Source of the DNA: CAZCJA01 sp964499015
GTDB lineage: Bacteria > Elusimicrobiota > Elusimicrobia > F11
Direction: 5' to 3'
NCBI GenBank assembly: GCA_964499015.1
Contig: CAZCJA010000015.1
Span: 1-36,390, forward strand
DNA: 36,390 bases
The notes below the pieces were generated by a model. That model did not search any database. It had not been told where the DNA came from and was given only the letters and a program-made list of their open reading frames with translations. Of the stretch, positions 7,548 through 17,300 are shown one piece after another (position 1 is the first letter of the stretch; every line of letters begins with the position of its first letter). The position numbers and the translations under genes were made by a program.

Positions 7548-9088
7548 GAGACGATTTCACTTTTTGCCCTATCTAAAACGCGGTAGGAAATGGCTTCGGC
7601 GACATACGCCGACCGGATTTCGTCCTCCCCAGCTAGATCGGCTATGGTGCGTGCCACCCTCAACACCCGGTCGTAAGCCCGCGCGGAAAAACCAAGCTTT
7701 TTGATCGCCTGACGCATTAAATTCTTCCCCTCTGCGCTTAATGGGCAAAATGTTTTGATCTGCTTCACGCTCATCTGGCCATTTTCCCAGATTCCAACGC
7801 TTTTAAAACGTCGACGCTGGCGTTCGCGCGCCGCGCCTACGCGCGCGCGAATCGAACCCGATGTTTCCGATGGAAAATCATTTTCCGTAATTTCATCCAG
7901 CTGCAAAGCCGGGACGTCAATATGCAAGTCGACGCGGTCCAGAAGCGGCCCTGACATTTTGGCTTGGTATTTGGCGATGGTGAATGGCGAACAGACGCAT
8001 GGTTTTACGACCGATCCCAAATAACCGCAGGGGCAGGGATTGGCCGCGGCCACGAGCAAAAACTCCGCCGGATAGCGGACGGAGCCCGCCACGCGCGCCA
8101 CCGTGACAAACCGGTCTTCCAGCGGCTGACGCAAGCTTTCCAGCACATGCCGTCCGAATTCCGGGAATTCGTCCAAGAACAGCACGCCGCGATGCGCCAA
8201 CGACACTTCGCCTGGGCGCGGATTGGCCCCGCCGCCAACCAGCGCCGCGTCGCTCACTTGATGATGCGGGCTGCGAAACGGCCGAGTGGCCACGAGCGCC
8301 CCGCCGTCGCGGAGAGCGCCCGCGACGGAATGGATCTTGGTCGCCTCAAGCGCTTCATCGAATTCCATATCCGGCAAGATCGTGGGCAAGCGGCGGGCAA
8401 GTAGAGTTTTTCCCGAACCCGGCGGCCCGATCAGCAGTATGTTGTGGCCGCCCGTGGCCGCGATTTCGAGGGCGCGCTTGGCGATCGACTGCCCTTTGAC
8501 GTCCGAAAAGTCTTCGGCGTAGCGGCTTGCGATATTAAATAAAGTCGCGCGATCCACCGTGAATGGCGGCGGACATTTCTCTCCGGTCAAAAAGAGCGCG
8601 ACATCCTTCAAGTTTTCGACGGGATGGACGTCGATGCCGTCCACCAGCGCCGCTTCACGCGCGTTCTCAACGGGAACGAATAGATTTTTAATTCCATGTT
8701 TCTTAAGGCCCAGCGCGCAGGGCAGCACTCCGCGCACGGGACGCAGACGCCCGTCCAGACCGAGTTCGCCCAGAAATGCGTCGGCGCGGGGATCGGGCGG
8801 ACTCAAAATCTCGACCGCAGACAAAATCCCCACGGCGATCCCCAAATCGAAAGCCGGGCCTTCCTTTTTAATGTGCCCGGGCGCTAAATTAACGGTAATT
8901 CGCTGCGCCGGAAAAGAATAACCGGAGTTTTTTATGGCGGAGATCACGCGTTCGCGCGATTCGCGGACGCTCGCATCGGGGAGCCCGACGATCGAAAATG
9001 AGGGAAGGCCGGGACGGAAGTCGACTTCAACGGTGATCGCGTATCCGTCAATGCCGTGCACGGCGGCGGACGTAATTTCTGAAAGCAT
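7544..9088 (-). CDS. comM: ComM/YifB family Mg-chelatase-like AAA+ helicase
   Basis: ComM is a hexameric AAA+ branch-migration helicase that extends heteroduplex during natural transformation. The 514-residue protein has the N-terminal ChlI-type fold (GLPSFSIVGLPDASVRESRE, around residues 27-46), a Walker A motif at 221-228 (GPPGSGKT), Walker B at 301-308 (GVLFLDEF), and a Mg-chelatase C-terminal domain with the four-cysteine CPCGYLG...CVC cluster. I start it at 9088, 12 codons inside the longest frame, because AAAGGA lies 8 nt upstream and the product then begins MLSEITSAAVHGI, as expected for the family. It stands alone, divergent from the methyltransferase gene, but close to dprA, another transformation gene. 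Confidence 0.95.
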   Translation of the reverse strand: MLSEITSAAVHGIDGYAITVEVDFRPGLPSFSIVGLPDASVRESRERVISAIKNSGYSFPAQRITVNLAPGHIKKEGPAFDLGIAVGILSAVEILSPPDPRADAFLGELGLDGRLRPVRGVLPCALGLKKHGIKNLFVPVENAREAALVDGIDVHPVENLKDVALFLTGEKCPPPFTVDRATLFNIASRYAEDFSDVKGQSIAKRALEIAATGGHNILLIGPPGSGKTLLARRLPTILPDMEFDEALEATKIHSVAGALRDGGALVATRPFRSPHHQVSDAALVGGGANPRPGEVSLAHRGVLFLDEFPEFGRHVLESLRQPLEDRFVTVARVAGSVRYPAEFLLVAAANPCPCGYLGSVVKPCVCSPFTIAKYQAKMSGPLLDRVDLHIDVPALQLDEITENDFPSETSGSIRARVGAARERQRRRFKSVGIWENGQMSVKQIKTFCPLSAEGKNLMRQAIKKLGFSARAYDRVLRVARTIADLAGEDEIRSAYVAEAISYRVLDRAKSEIVS

Positions 9089-9140
9089 GGTATTTTCCTT
9101 TCGGAGGAGCGGAGGGGACTGCAATTTTCGAGGGGCCTAA

Positions 9141-9149
9141 ATCGTATCA
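9141..9149 (-). promoter_or_regulatory. comM extended -10 candidate
   Basis: On the minus strand TGATACGAT (9149 to 9141) fits an extended -10 (TGnTAnnnT). No good -35 is seen at 16-18 nt. The predicted start near 9134 gives a leader of about 45 nt ending in a Shine-Dalgarno before 9088. Confidence 0.4.
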
Positions 9150-9185
9150 CATTTTTCCGTCGGGGCTAAGAAACGGGTTTTTTCC

Positions 9186-9191
9186 TACAAT
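9186..9191 (+). promoter_or_regulatory. Methyltransferase -10 element, leaderless geometry
   Basis: TACAAT ends 6 nt before the ATG at 9198, which predicts a transcription start at the A of ATG. No Shine-Dalgarno is present and the -35 is weak. Confidence 0.5.
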
Positions 9192-9197
9192 CTAAGC

Positions 9198-10148
9198 ATG
9201 GAACTCACCGGTCTTATCTGCCCCGCCTGCTCGCGGCCGCTGCAAGCGAAGAATCTCCACGAGCCGCGCTCGGCCCCCGTCAAATGCCTGTGCGGCGCCG
9301 CGTATCCGATCGTTAACGATATCGTGCGCTTTGTGAATTCCCAGGAGTACGCAGGAAGCTTCGGCTTTCAATGGAACACCTTTGACGTTCAGCGAATCGA
9401 TGAGGATCGCGAAATCTTCAAAGTGAAAACATCGGTCTACCCGGAAGAACTGAAAGGCCTCAAGGTTTTGGACGCGGGATGCGGCGGAGGGCGATACGCC
9501 TACGTGGTGGGTCGCGCCGGCGCCCAGCTTGACGCGATTGATTTAAGCAGCGCGGTGGAGAAAGCCAAAGGCCTTTGCCACGCGCTGGACAATGTGCGCA
9601 TCGTCCAAGGCGATCTGCTGAACCTGCCGTACAAGCCAGCGTCGTTTGATTTCGTTTATTCCATCGGCGTGCTGCACCACACACCGGACACGAAAAAAGC
9701 GTTTCAATCCGTGGCGCGCATGGTCAAGCCCGGCGGGCGCTTCGCCGTCTGGATTTATCGAAAAAACACCTGGCCGCAGGAAGCCATTAACTCGTCTTTG
9801 CGCGCCGTCACGTCGCGCCTGCCGCATTGGCTGCTAAAACCGCTGATGGTCGGCGTCGGCGCGGGCCTGGGCGGAATTCCCGTGATCAATTCAACGCTCG
9901 CGCGCGTGGTCTCGTTCGGCTCGTCCGTTCCAGATTGGCGCCTGCGCGCCTGCGACGCGTTTGACTGGTACGCACCCAAGTTCCAGTTTCACCACACCCC
10001 CGAGGAAGTGCGCGGCTGGTACGAAGAAGAAGGGTTTCGCGACATTAAATTTTTGCGGCCGCAAAAATCGGGCAACCTTTACGATTGGGCGTACGACAAC
10101 AGCCTGCTCAACGGCTCGGGCGTGAATTTTGTGGGCGTGAAGAAATAA
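9198..10148 (+). CDS. Class I SAM-dependent methyltransferase with N-terminal zinc ribbon
   Basis: A 316-residue protein. Residues 1-50 are a Trm112-like zinc ribbon with Cys8, Cys11, Cys30 and Cys32 (CPAC...CLCG). Residues about 55-195 are a Rossmann methyltransferase domain: motif I VLDAGCGGGRYAYVVG, the acidic end of strand 2 in AIDLSSA, QGDLLNLPYKPASFDFVYS, and HHTPDTKKAFQSVARMVKPGG. This arrangement is typical of small-molecule or lipid/quinone-type methyltransferases of the Methyltransf_11 group. The C-terminal third (PHWLLKPLMVGVGAGLGGIP) is hydrophobic and may touch the membrane. The substrate is not evident. It stands as a single plus-strand gene and its last 41 bp overlap the convergent glycosyltransferase gene. 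Confidence 0.85.
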   Translation: MELTGLICPACSRPLQAKNLHEPRSAPVKCLCGAAYPIVNDIVRFVNSQEYAGSFGFQWNTFDVQRIDEDREIFKVKTSVYPEELKGLKVLDAGCGGGRYAYVVGRAGAQLDAIDLSSAVEKAKGLCHALDNVRIVQGDLLNLPYKPASFDFVYSIGVLHHTPDTKKAFQSVARMVKPGGRFAVWIYRKNTWPQEAINSSLRAVTSRLPHWLLKPLMVGVGAGLGGIPVINSTLARVVSFGSSVPDWRLRACDAFDWYAPKFQFHHTPEEVRGWYEEEGFRDIKFLRPQKSGNLYDWAYDNSLLNGSGVNFVGVKK

Positions 10149-11442
10149 GGTCTTTGATTTTCTGGGCCTGCGCGTTTTGCGGGTTTATCGCCAACGCCTC
10201 ATTCGCATACCTTTCCGCTTCTTTTAAATACCCGTTGTCGTAATACAACAGAGCCAAATTTCCTCTCACGACCGACGACGTCGGATAACGCATGGCGTGA
10301 TGCAGCAGATGAAAATCCGTCCGCCTGTTCATGATCGAATACCACGAACAGGCGATCCAGAACGTCAACAAAATGGAAAATCCGGCGCCGACGGCCGCGC
10401 GGACACCCGCGGTTTTTTCCGACAAGACTACAAGCCCGTGCGCCAGCAAAACAAAAACGCCGATCGCGCTGACATATCCCCAGTGATCGAGCATCAGCGC
10501 GCTGGAGGCAAAATTGGGCAGCTTCGGCAAAAACCCGATACCAAACCAACCGGCCGCCAACAATCCGACGCGGAATTTTTTAAAAGCAATATATACCAGC
10601 GGCAGAAGGACCAGCACCGGGCTCATAACCATGTAATACGTCGGGAACAGCATTCGGCGGTGTGAATGCAGGTCCACCGGAAATAAAATCACGCGCACGT
10701 AGCTGACGATGATCGACGGAAGGTCGCGCGCCACCGTGAGAGCAATCTCTTTCAGCGGAGGCAATAGCGGAGCCGTCACCGCATTCATGCGCAAGACCGC
10801 GTAAACGGCAAGAACGCCGGCGAACAATGCGTAGGCCCAAAGCGGCGGCTTTATTTTTTCGTCGTTCCACGCCAACAGGGCAAGAAACAAAGGGAACACC
10901 ACGCCGCTCTCCTTGCTCAAACACGCCAACAAATAAAAGACCGCCGCGAGCCCATAACCGCGCGCGTCACGCCTTAAACAGCAAACGATTGCGGCCAAGG
11001 TGAACGCCAGCGACATCAATTCCGCGCGGCCCGCGATAATTATCAGCTGTTCCACGACGATCGGATGGACCGCGAAAAACGCCGCGGCGATAAACGCCAT
11101 ACGCGCGGGAAAAAACGAGCGCAAAAGAAACAGGAGAAGCGCCGTCGCCAGCGCGTGAAAAAAGAAGTTTGTGACGTGGTAACCCGCCGGCTTCAAGCCC
11201 CACAACTGATAATCGATCATGTTGGCGACTGTTTGCGCGGGACGGTAGTAGGGGTCGCCTTTGCCGTTGAAAACGTCGGTTGAGAACGCGGCTTTGATGT
11301 TTTCAATCGACAGCGCGGTGATCGCCGGGTTATTCTCGATCATCTCGTGATCGTCCCAGATAAACCCCAGCCTCAGTGTGGCGCCGAACGAAAGCGCGGC
11401 GAAAAACAAAACGACCAGATACGGCCGCAGACGAAGCGTCAT
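10108..11442 (-). CDS. TMTC-like multi-pass membrane glycosyltransferase (GT-C) with TPR
   Basis: A 444-residue integral membrane protein. It begins with a hydrophobic helix followed by the GT-C-type acidic loop GFIWDDHEMIENNP (about residues 26-39), then YYRPAQT and AGYHVTNFFFHAL, as in TMTC/PMT-family O-mannosyltransferases and their bacterial homologues. About nine to eleven further membrane helices run to about residue 375. The C-terminus (VVRGNLALLYYDNGYLKEAERYANEALAINPQN) is a TPR. Family members transfer sugars from lipid carriers to proteins on the outer face of the membrane; substrate and donor here are unknown. It overlaps the preceding spermidine-synthase-like gene by 4 bp, so the two are co-translated. 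The 3' end overlaps the convergent methyltransferase gene by 41 bp. Confidence 0.85.
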   Translation of the reverse strand: MTLRLRPYLVVLFFAALSFGATLRLGFIWDDHEMIENNPAITALSIENIKAAFSTDVFNGKGDPYYRPAQTVANMIDYQLWGLKPAGYHVTNFFFHALATALLLFLLRSFFPARMAFIAAAFFAVHPIVVEQLIIIAGRAELMSLAFTLAAIVCCLRRDARGYGLAAVFYLLACLSKESGVVFPLFLALLAWNDEKIKPPLWAYALFAGVLAVYAVLRMNAVTAPLLPPLKEIALTVARDLPSIIVSYVRVILFPVDLHSHRRMLFPTYYMVMSPVLVLLPLVYIAFKKFRVGLLAAGWFGIGFLPKLPNFASSALMLDHWGYVSAIGVFVLLAHGLVVLSEKTAGVRAAVGAGFSILLTFWIACSWYSIMNRRTDFHLLHHAMRYPTSSVVRGNLALLYYDNGYLKEAERYANEALAINPQNAQAQKIKDLISSRPQNSRPSR

Positions 11443-14381
11443 GGGATCCTCCCGAGGACTTTTATGTATTCGGCAAATGAAGCGGCGTTTAACTTTTTGC
11501 GGCTGTCGGCCGTTAGTCGCTCCAATTCCGCAAACCGCTTGGTACGGATCAACTGAATGCCCAAATTGGCGCGGGCCGGCGTGAAATACGGATTGAGTTC
11601 GATGGCGCGACGCAAAATCCGTTCCCCTTCGTCTGCATTACCCGCCAATATATGCGTGACGCCGTAAAAACTGTTCGACACATAATCATCCGGGTTTGAC
11701 TCAAGCGCTTTTTCAAACGACGCATGAGATTCTTCCAGACGGCGTAAATTGAACAGCGCTTCACCGCGCACGCGGTGTAAAGAACCCTCGGTTAGACCGC
11801 CGCGCAAAAAAGGGTCCATAAGCAACAGCGCTTCCGCCGGATTTTCTTCCTTTATTAACTCCTGCGCCTGAGAAAGCGCCTTCTGAAAATCCACGGTCAA
11901 GACATGGCGAGCTTGCGCCGTCTTTTCCAGCCGCGCCAATTCCGAGAGCGCGGCTGCCGGAAGCGGCCGCATTAATGCAATTTCGCCGCTGGCGAAAGGC
12001 CGGAGTTTGCCGATGGAAACGGCCAAACCATGGGCCACCTGCGGCAATGACAACGACGGGAACATGAGCGTTTGAATTCGTTCGAACAGCACATCCATGC
12101 CGAGCGGGTGTGCGCCCGGTGCGATCCCCCCGTACATTTCCAATGGCGCACGAAATTCCAGCCAGTGGTTATCGTCGGTATTGCGGGCCGCGGCCGGGTA
12201 GAGTGTGCGATCGGCTGGAAAAGAGGCCAGATAGCCTAAAAACAAATCGAAAGCGTTTGCGACGTTGATTTTTTTAAGCGATGCCTTAATGGCCGTCTCA
12301 TCAAGCCGCTTTTTTATAAGCGCGGAATCAAAGAAAAGCGGCTGGGCTGAGGCCACGGCGATCAGGTCGCCGCGCTGGTCAAACAAATGAATGTAAGGAA
12401 ATTCATCGGCGAGCGTGTTGAGCATGCCGTTGCGCGTTTCCGCCGACAGCTCGTAGTCCTGGATCCACTGGCAGAACACGCCGCCGTCGTTCAACCGTTC
12501 TTTTACGCTGCGGTAAAACTCGCGCGTGAACAAGGAGGCGACGCCGACCACCCATGGATTGGACGGTTCCGAAATAATCACGTCGTAGCGTTCCGGGCGG
12601 TATTTGAGAAACGTACGCCCGTCTTCGATCCTGACATGTACGCGCGCGTCGTTAAGCACATTGTTATTGGCGCTGGCGAAATAGGGCGCGGTTTCCAAAA
12701 TGGCCGGTTCCAGCTCGACAACGTCAATGCGCGACAGCGGATAACCGGCCACCGCGCTCACCGTCGCCCCGCTGCCGAAACCAATAATACAGGCGCTCTC
12801 GGGCGCGGGATGCAGCATCATCGGCAAATGGCCGAGCATGTACTGCGACGCCATATCGACGTTCGTCGAGGCGTCGGTTTTTCCGTTTACATTAAGCCAC
12901 GTTGTATCGGGCGATCGAAACACGGTCACCGTGGAAGTGACGCCGTCGCGCGAATACAACAGATAGGAAACGCGGTGCTCCGGTATGACCGGCTTGGCCA
13001 GCATGCTGCGGAAAAAGCCGCGCTGCAGATAAGTTACGTCGAGCATGGGGTTGAACGCATACAGCACCACCGCGGTGCCGGCGAGCCACGCGGTCGCGAT
13101 CTGTTTGGCGCGCCGCGGAAACCCGGCGTCACGCCATAAAAGTGCGAGCCCCAGGAGAAGCCCCGCGACGGAAATGCCCAGGATCGACCACCGCACGCCG
13201 ATCCATGGCAAAAAAACGAAACCCGCGAGCAGCGAACCCAGAATGGAGCCGACCGTGTTAACCGCGTAAACGCGCCCCACCAAGGCCACGTTCGCTCTCT
13301 GCGACGACTCTTTCAGGTAGGCCATGCACAAGGGCAAGGTCACGCCCAAGCAGAGCGTCGGCAGCAGCATCAACGCTCCGGCGAGCACGCTCTGCGCGAG
13401 AAAAAACAACACCCATTTTTGCCCCGCCAGAATTGACAAACCGACAAACAGATCTGGCAGATAATTAACGACAAAAAGGCCGGCCACCGACGTTAACGCG
13501 GCGATCGCGATGAAGATCCCAGCTAACGCGCCGACGGCGACGCCCGTGAAAGGCAAGCGCGCGGCGACAAGCCCGCCGGCGCCGATGCCGATGAGAAACG
13601 TGGTCAGGATAATGGAAAACGCGTACGTTGATGAGCCGATGATCGGCATCAAAACGCGCGACCAGCTCACTTCATAAAAAATTCCCAGCGCACCGCCGGC
13701 GAACGCCGCCGCATAGATCGCCAGCGGCGCCGTTTCCGCGCCGCCCTTTCCGGTGTCGCGCGTTCCCGCGGATTCCGCGGTCAGCGACAATTTCCAGGCG
13801 AGCGCGCCGATGAGCAGGCCGAGACCCGCCAGCGTAATAAGCGTGGCGCGAACGCCCAAGTGCGGCAACAGAAAAAACCCCGTGGCCAGCGTTCCCGCGG
13901 CCGCCCCAAGCGTGTTGATCCCATAGAGGAAGCCGATGGCGCGGTCCATGTCGTTGCGATTGGCCAGCGCTTTCACCAAAACGGGCAGCGACGCGCCCAT
14001 CAGGAAGGTGGGCACGATTAAAATCGCAAAGGCAATAACAAGGCGGGCCAGAACGAAAAGCGCGGCGTGATTTTCCAGCACGCGGTAAAGAGGGCCAAGC
14101 AGAAGGTCAATGTTGGAGAAAATCGGGATGGATAAAACGCCGAACGCGGCAATGCCGAACTCAAGCAGCGCGTAAACGCGCAGAGGGTTTTTAAGCAAAC
14201 GCTGGGAGCGGCCCGCTTGCCAACTGCCGAGGCCCAGCCCCGCCATGAACGCCGCAACGACAGCCGAGATCGACCACGCGGAGTTGCCGAAATGAAGGGC
14301 GAGGATTTTAATCCAGGCGATTTCGTAGCCGAGGCCGACGGCTCCCGACAGGAAAAAAAGCAGTCCGATAAGCGGCGTCAC
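11439..14381 (-). CDS. Membrane-fused spermidine synthase-like protein with C-terminal TPRs
   Basis: A 980-residue three-part protein. Residues 1 to about 430 are a polytopic membrane region (GYEIAWIKILALHFGNS, LIVPTFLMGASLPVLVKAL, GFLYGINTLGAAAGTL; the pattern recurs in a second half with WSRVLMPIIGSSTYAFS and LPTLCLGVTLPLCMAYL), suggesting an internal duplication. Residues about 460-720 have the spermidine synthase fold: CIIGFGSGATVSAV, VVELEPAI, then DGRTFL and DVIISEPSNPW. Residues about 820-980 are TPRs. The SEPSNPW loop replaces the Asp-containing loop of true spermidine synthases, so polyamine synthesis is doubtful and another SAM-linked reaction is possible. The start is GTG, 17 bp after the giant secreted gene. 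Such fused proteins are widespread but uncharacterised. Confidence 0.85.
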   Translation of the reverse strand: MTPLIGLLFFLSGAVGLGYEIAWIKILALHFGNSAWSISAVVAAFMAGLGLGSWQAGRSQRLLKNPLRVYALLEFGIAAFGVLSIPIFSNIDLLLGPLYRVLENHAALFVLARLVIAFAILIVPTFLMGASLPVLVKALANRNDMDRAIGFLYGINTLGAAAGTLATGFFLLPHLGVRATLITLAGLGLLIGALAWKLSLTAESAGTRDTGKGGAETAPLAIYAAAFAGGALGIFYEVSWSRVLMPIIGSSTYAFSIILTTFLIGIGAGGLVAARLPFTGVAVGALAGIFIAIAALTSVAGLFVVNYLPDLFVGLSILAGQKWVLFFLAQSVLAGALMLLPTLCLGVTLPLCMAYLKESSQRANVALVGRVYAVNTVGSILGSLLAGFVFLPWIGVRWSILGISVAGLLLGLALLWRDAGFPRRAKQIATAWLAGTAVVLYAFNPMLDVTYLQRGFFRSMLAKPVIPEHRVSYLLYSRDGVTSTVTVFRSPDTTWLNVNGKTDASTNVDMASQYMLGHLPMMLHPAPESACIIGFGSGATVSAVAGYPLSRIDVVELEPAILETAPYFASANNNVLNDARVHVRIEDGRTFLKYRPERYDVIISEPSNPWVVGVASLFTREFYRSVKERLNDGGVFCQWIQDYELSAETRNGMLNTLADEFPYIHLFDQRGDLIAVASAQPLFFDSALIKKRLDETAIKASLKKINVANAFDLFLGYLASFPADRTLYPAAARNTDDNHWLEFRAPLEMYGGIAPGAHPLGMDVLFERIQTLMFPSLSLPQVAHGLAVSIGKLRPFASGEIALMRPLPAAALSELARLEKTAQARHVLTVDFQKALSQAQELIKEENPAEALLLMDPFLRGGLTEGSLHRVRGEALFNLRRLEESHASFEKALESNPDDYVSNSFYGVTHILAGNADEGERILRRAIELNPYFTPARANLGIQLIRTKRFAELERLTADSRKKLNAASFAEYIKVLGRIP

Positions 14382-14398
14382 GCCGAGGGTTTACTATT

Positions 14399-17300
14399 TT
14401 AGGCTTGGGAGCGGAACAAACGCCAGACTTTATCGCTCTTGAGTTCGTCCAGAGATTGCAGGCGGCCCGTTTCTCCCTGCAGCGTCGCGCCGACAATCAA
14501 CAGAACGCTAATTCGGTCAATGAAGCCTTCTTGCGTGGATAAATCGTAAATCAGCTGCAGGAAATTCGGGTCGATCGCCGCGCCGTGGCGGATCAGGAAC
14601 TGGATCTGGCCGGGAAGTTTTTCGCGGTCGAGGAGGGCGCGCAGCTTCGGCACGCTGTCGTAATCGCCCGGACGGCGAATCTTCACGCGGTCCATGTTCT
14701 GGTAAATGCGCTCCAGCGCCGCGGCGTGTTTCTCGTTGGCGCCGGTGAGGAACACTTCCATGTGCGGCGCCTGGCTCAGCGCATCCAGCGTGCGGTAGCG
14801 GCCCCACACTTCCCAAATCAATTCTTTCTCGGTTGTCGCCTTGGGCACGTAAACCCAGGGACGTTTCGACATGATATCGGTTTCATCCCGGGGCGCAACG
14901 GCTTTGCGGAACGACGACACGTCAAAGAGCGGCTGCAGCGGGATCGTCTCGTTGAGCGTTTCGGGTTCTTTGGGCGCTAACGTCTCTGACGCCACCCGGG
15001 CGGCGGGACGCGCACGCAAACGGGCCATTGCGTTCTTCGCTTGATCGGCGCGTTTCTTGATGCTTTCACGAACGGCGACAACCGCCGCCGGCACAACCAT
15101 CATCACCGCCGCGGCATTGGCACTGCCTCTTTGTTCTTCGGTTGTTTCAACCGGCGCCACGACATCGCCTATGGAAGCTTTCTCTTCGGCAACCGGCGCA
15201 CCGTCATACGTGCGCCTAATGACATTCGGCTGCGCGGATGCGCCTGCCGGTGCGGCTTGCCGTTCGATCAATGCAATGGTCGCGCCTTCCTTCTTTCCGT
15301 CATCGTCCACCAAAATCAAAATCTGTCCGTCCGCATATTCGGCGGGAATCGCGATCGTCGGGTTGTCGCCGTTTCTGTTGTAAACAAACGGCCCGTAAAC
15401 GATCATTTCATTGTCTTTCACCAAAATCACCCAATATTCGACAGTCTCCTGCGAAATATTGTCGAGCGTCACCTTGATGAAATTTCCTTCTCCTTCGATT
15501 TCGCCCAATTTAAAATCAATGACTTCGTCGTCATTCTCGATTTCTTTTGTTTCGCCCGCATCGGCCAAACGCCTTTTCAATTCTTCGTACATCGGGTTCA
15601 AATCGATCGGATAAAGTGTCAGCGGAATCGCTTCCACTTTTGGGGCTGCCGAATTGGCGAAACTGTTGTTACCGCCGAAAATAATCGGAGCGCTCGCGGC
15701 ACCGCCTGAGGTCGAACCCAAACCGCCAGTGCTGCTGCCTCCCCCGCCGCCCGAGAAAACCCCGTTCCCGCCGCGCGATGGGGCCGGCGACGATGGTATG
15801 TTCGGAATGATCACGGGAAATTGCAGTGTATCCGGCTCTGTCGGTTGTTCCTGCCGCTCGAACGTCGCGTTGGGCGCGTTGTTCGCAACAAGATCCTGAA
15901 TCGACAAAACCGCCGGCTGGGTCGACGGGCTCGCGACAATTTCACCGTCTATAATTTGCGCCACGCCCGGCAAACTTTTTGGTGCGTCTGAGCCGTCCGC
16001 GTCGAACACGCGGATGGACACAACCACCGCGCCGCTGCCAAGAGCCGCCAATTCGTCCTCGGTGAACGGCGCCGCCAAGCGCAGCGATATTTCACCGGCG
16101 GTGTTCATTTCCAGATCGGACACTTTAATACGGGCGATGTACTGCGCGGGAGCCGGTTCGCCATCGCCGGGTTTCTCCAAGGCGGACATGGGCAGTTCAT
16201 TATTGGGATCGGCGCGCAGATCCGCTAATGGAATAAGACTGATTTCCAGAATATCGTCCTCTTCAAGCACCACGCGATTAATAACGCTGCCGAAGCCGGT
16301 GTCTTCGCTCAGGATCCGGTAGCCTGCGGTAATGTCGGGTTCCGAATTGAAATACACCGCCGGAAGGAGGTTGATATTCATAATGCGCGCATTGCCGGCC
16401 GCGTCTTTATGCAGGATTTCCGGGCTGATCGCCGTTCCCACCGTATACGGGTCGAATTCCACCGCGGCGACCGCGTTCAGCGTATCCGCCTGCAGACCTG
16501 GTGAAACGTCGGCCATCTCGGCGAAGGCCATTTCGCGGGTGAGGATCGGCTCGCTGAGAACCTCGGGAATGTACTCGTCTGCGGCAAAGGTCACGAGCAC
16601 CTCGTCACGCACCGCCGGCGCGACAACTTCATAAACTGGTTCGATCGCGCTGTCGGAACCGATGTCCAAATCATTAACCAACCCCGGCACATCCAATGCC
16701 GTGTCGATCGCCGTGGCGCGGCGCGATTCCAGCGTTTGAAATCCCAAACGCTTTTTCACGTTGTAGCGCGGCGCGGGTTTGGAAGAAAAGATGTTCGAGA
16801 CCCATGTCCAAGCCGAAGCCAAATGGGTCATTAATGTCGGGCGCGCCGCGGCATGAATACGCGCCACTTTTTGGTCCGGAGTGCGCACGTCGCCGCGAAA
16901 AAACTCGTTGCCCGGCTGAGGGCGGCGCCCCACGCGTACGTCCCAACCGCGCGCCGGGATTTTAACGTCGATACCGGCGGCCAAAACATCATCGATCGCG
17001 GCCGGCAGAACGGAGAACTGCGCGTTGGGACCATCCGGCGACCCCAAAACGGTCCCCGCCGGATTGATGAACAATTGCGCCCCGCTGAAAACGGTTTCGA
17101 GCGGCGACTTCTCCTGCGTGAAAACGGACAGATATTCCGTGCCGGCGCCGGTTTCGACCGCCGTCATCTTCGGCGCAACCAGCAAATAGGAGATGCCGCG
17201 CTTCTTCAACAAATCTTTAATATGCGGCGCGTGAAAGCCGCCGGTAACGAGCGCCGCGCTTTTCGATTTTTGCGCGAGGAGATTATCGACGATGCGCTGG

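Noticed and set aside
9089..9124. 12-codon longer start for comM
   Set aside because: The internal ATG at 9088 has a proper SD, and the family starts at MLSEI or similar.
15650..15780. Gly/Ser-rich repeat region as a DNA repeat or CRISPR-like array
   Set aside because: It is an irregular low-complexity linker in the giant protein with no repeated DNA unit.
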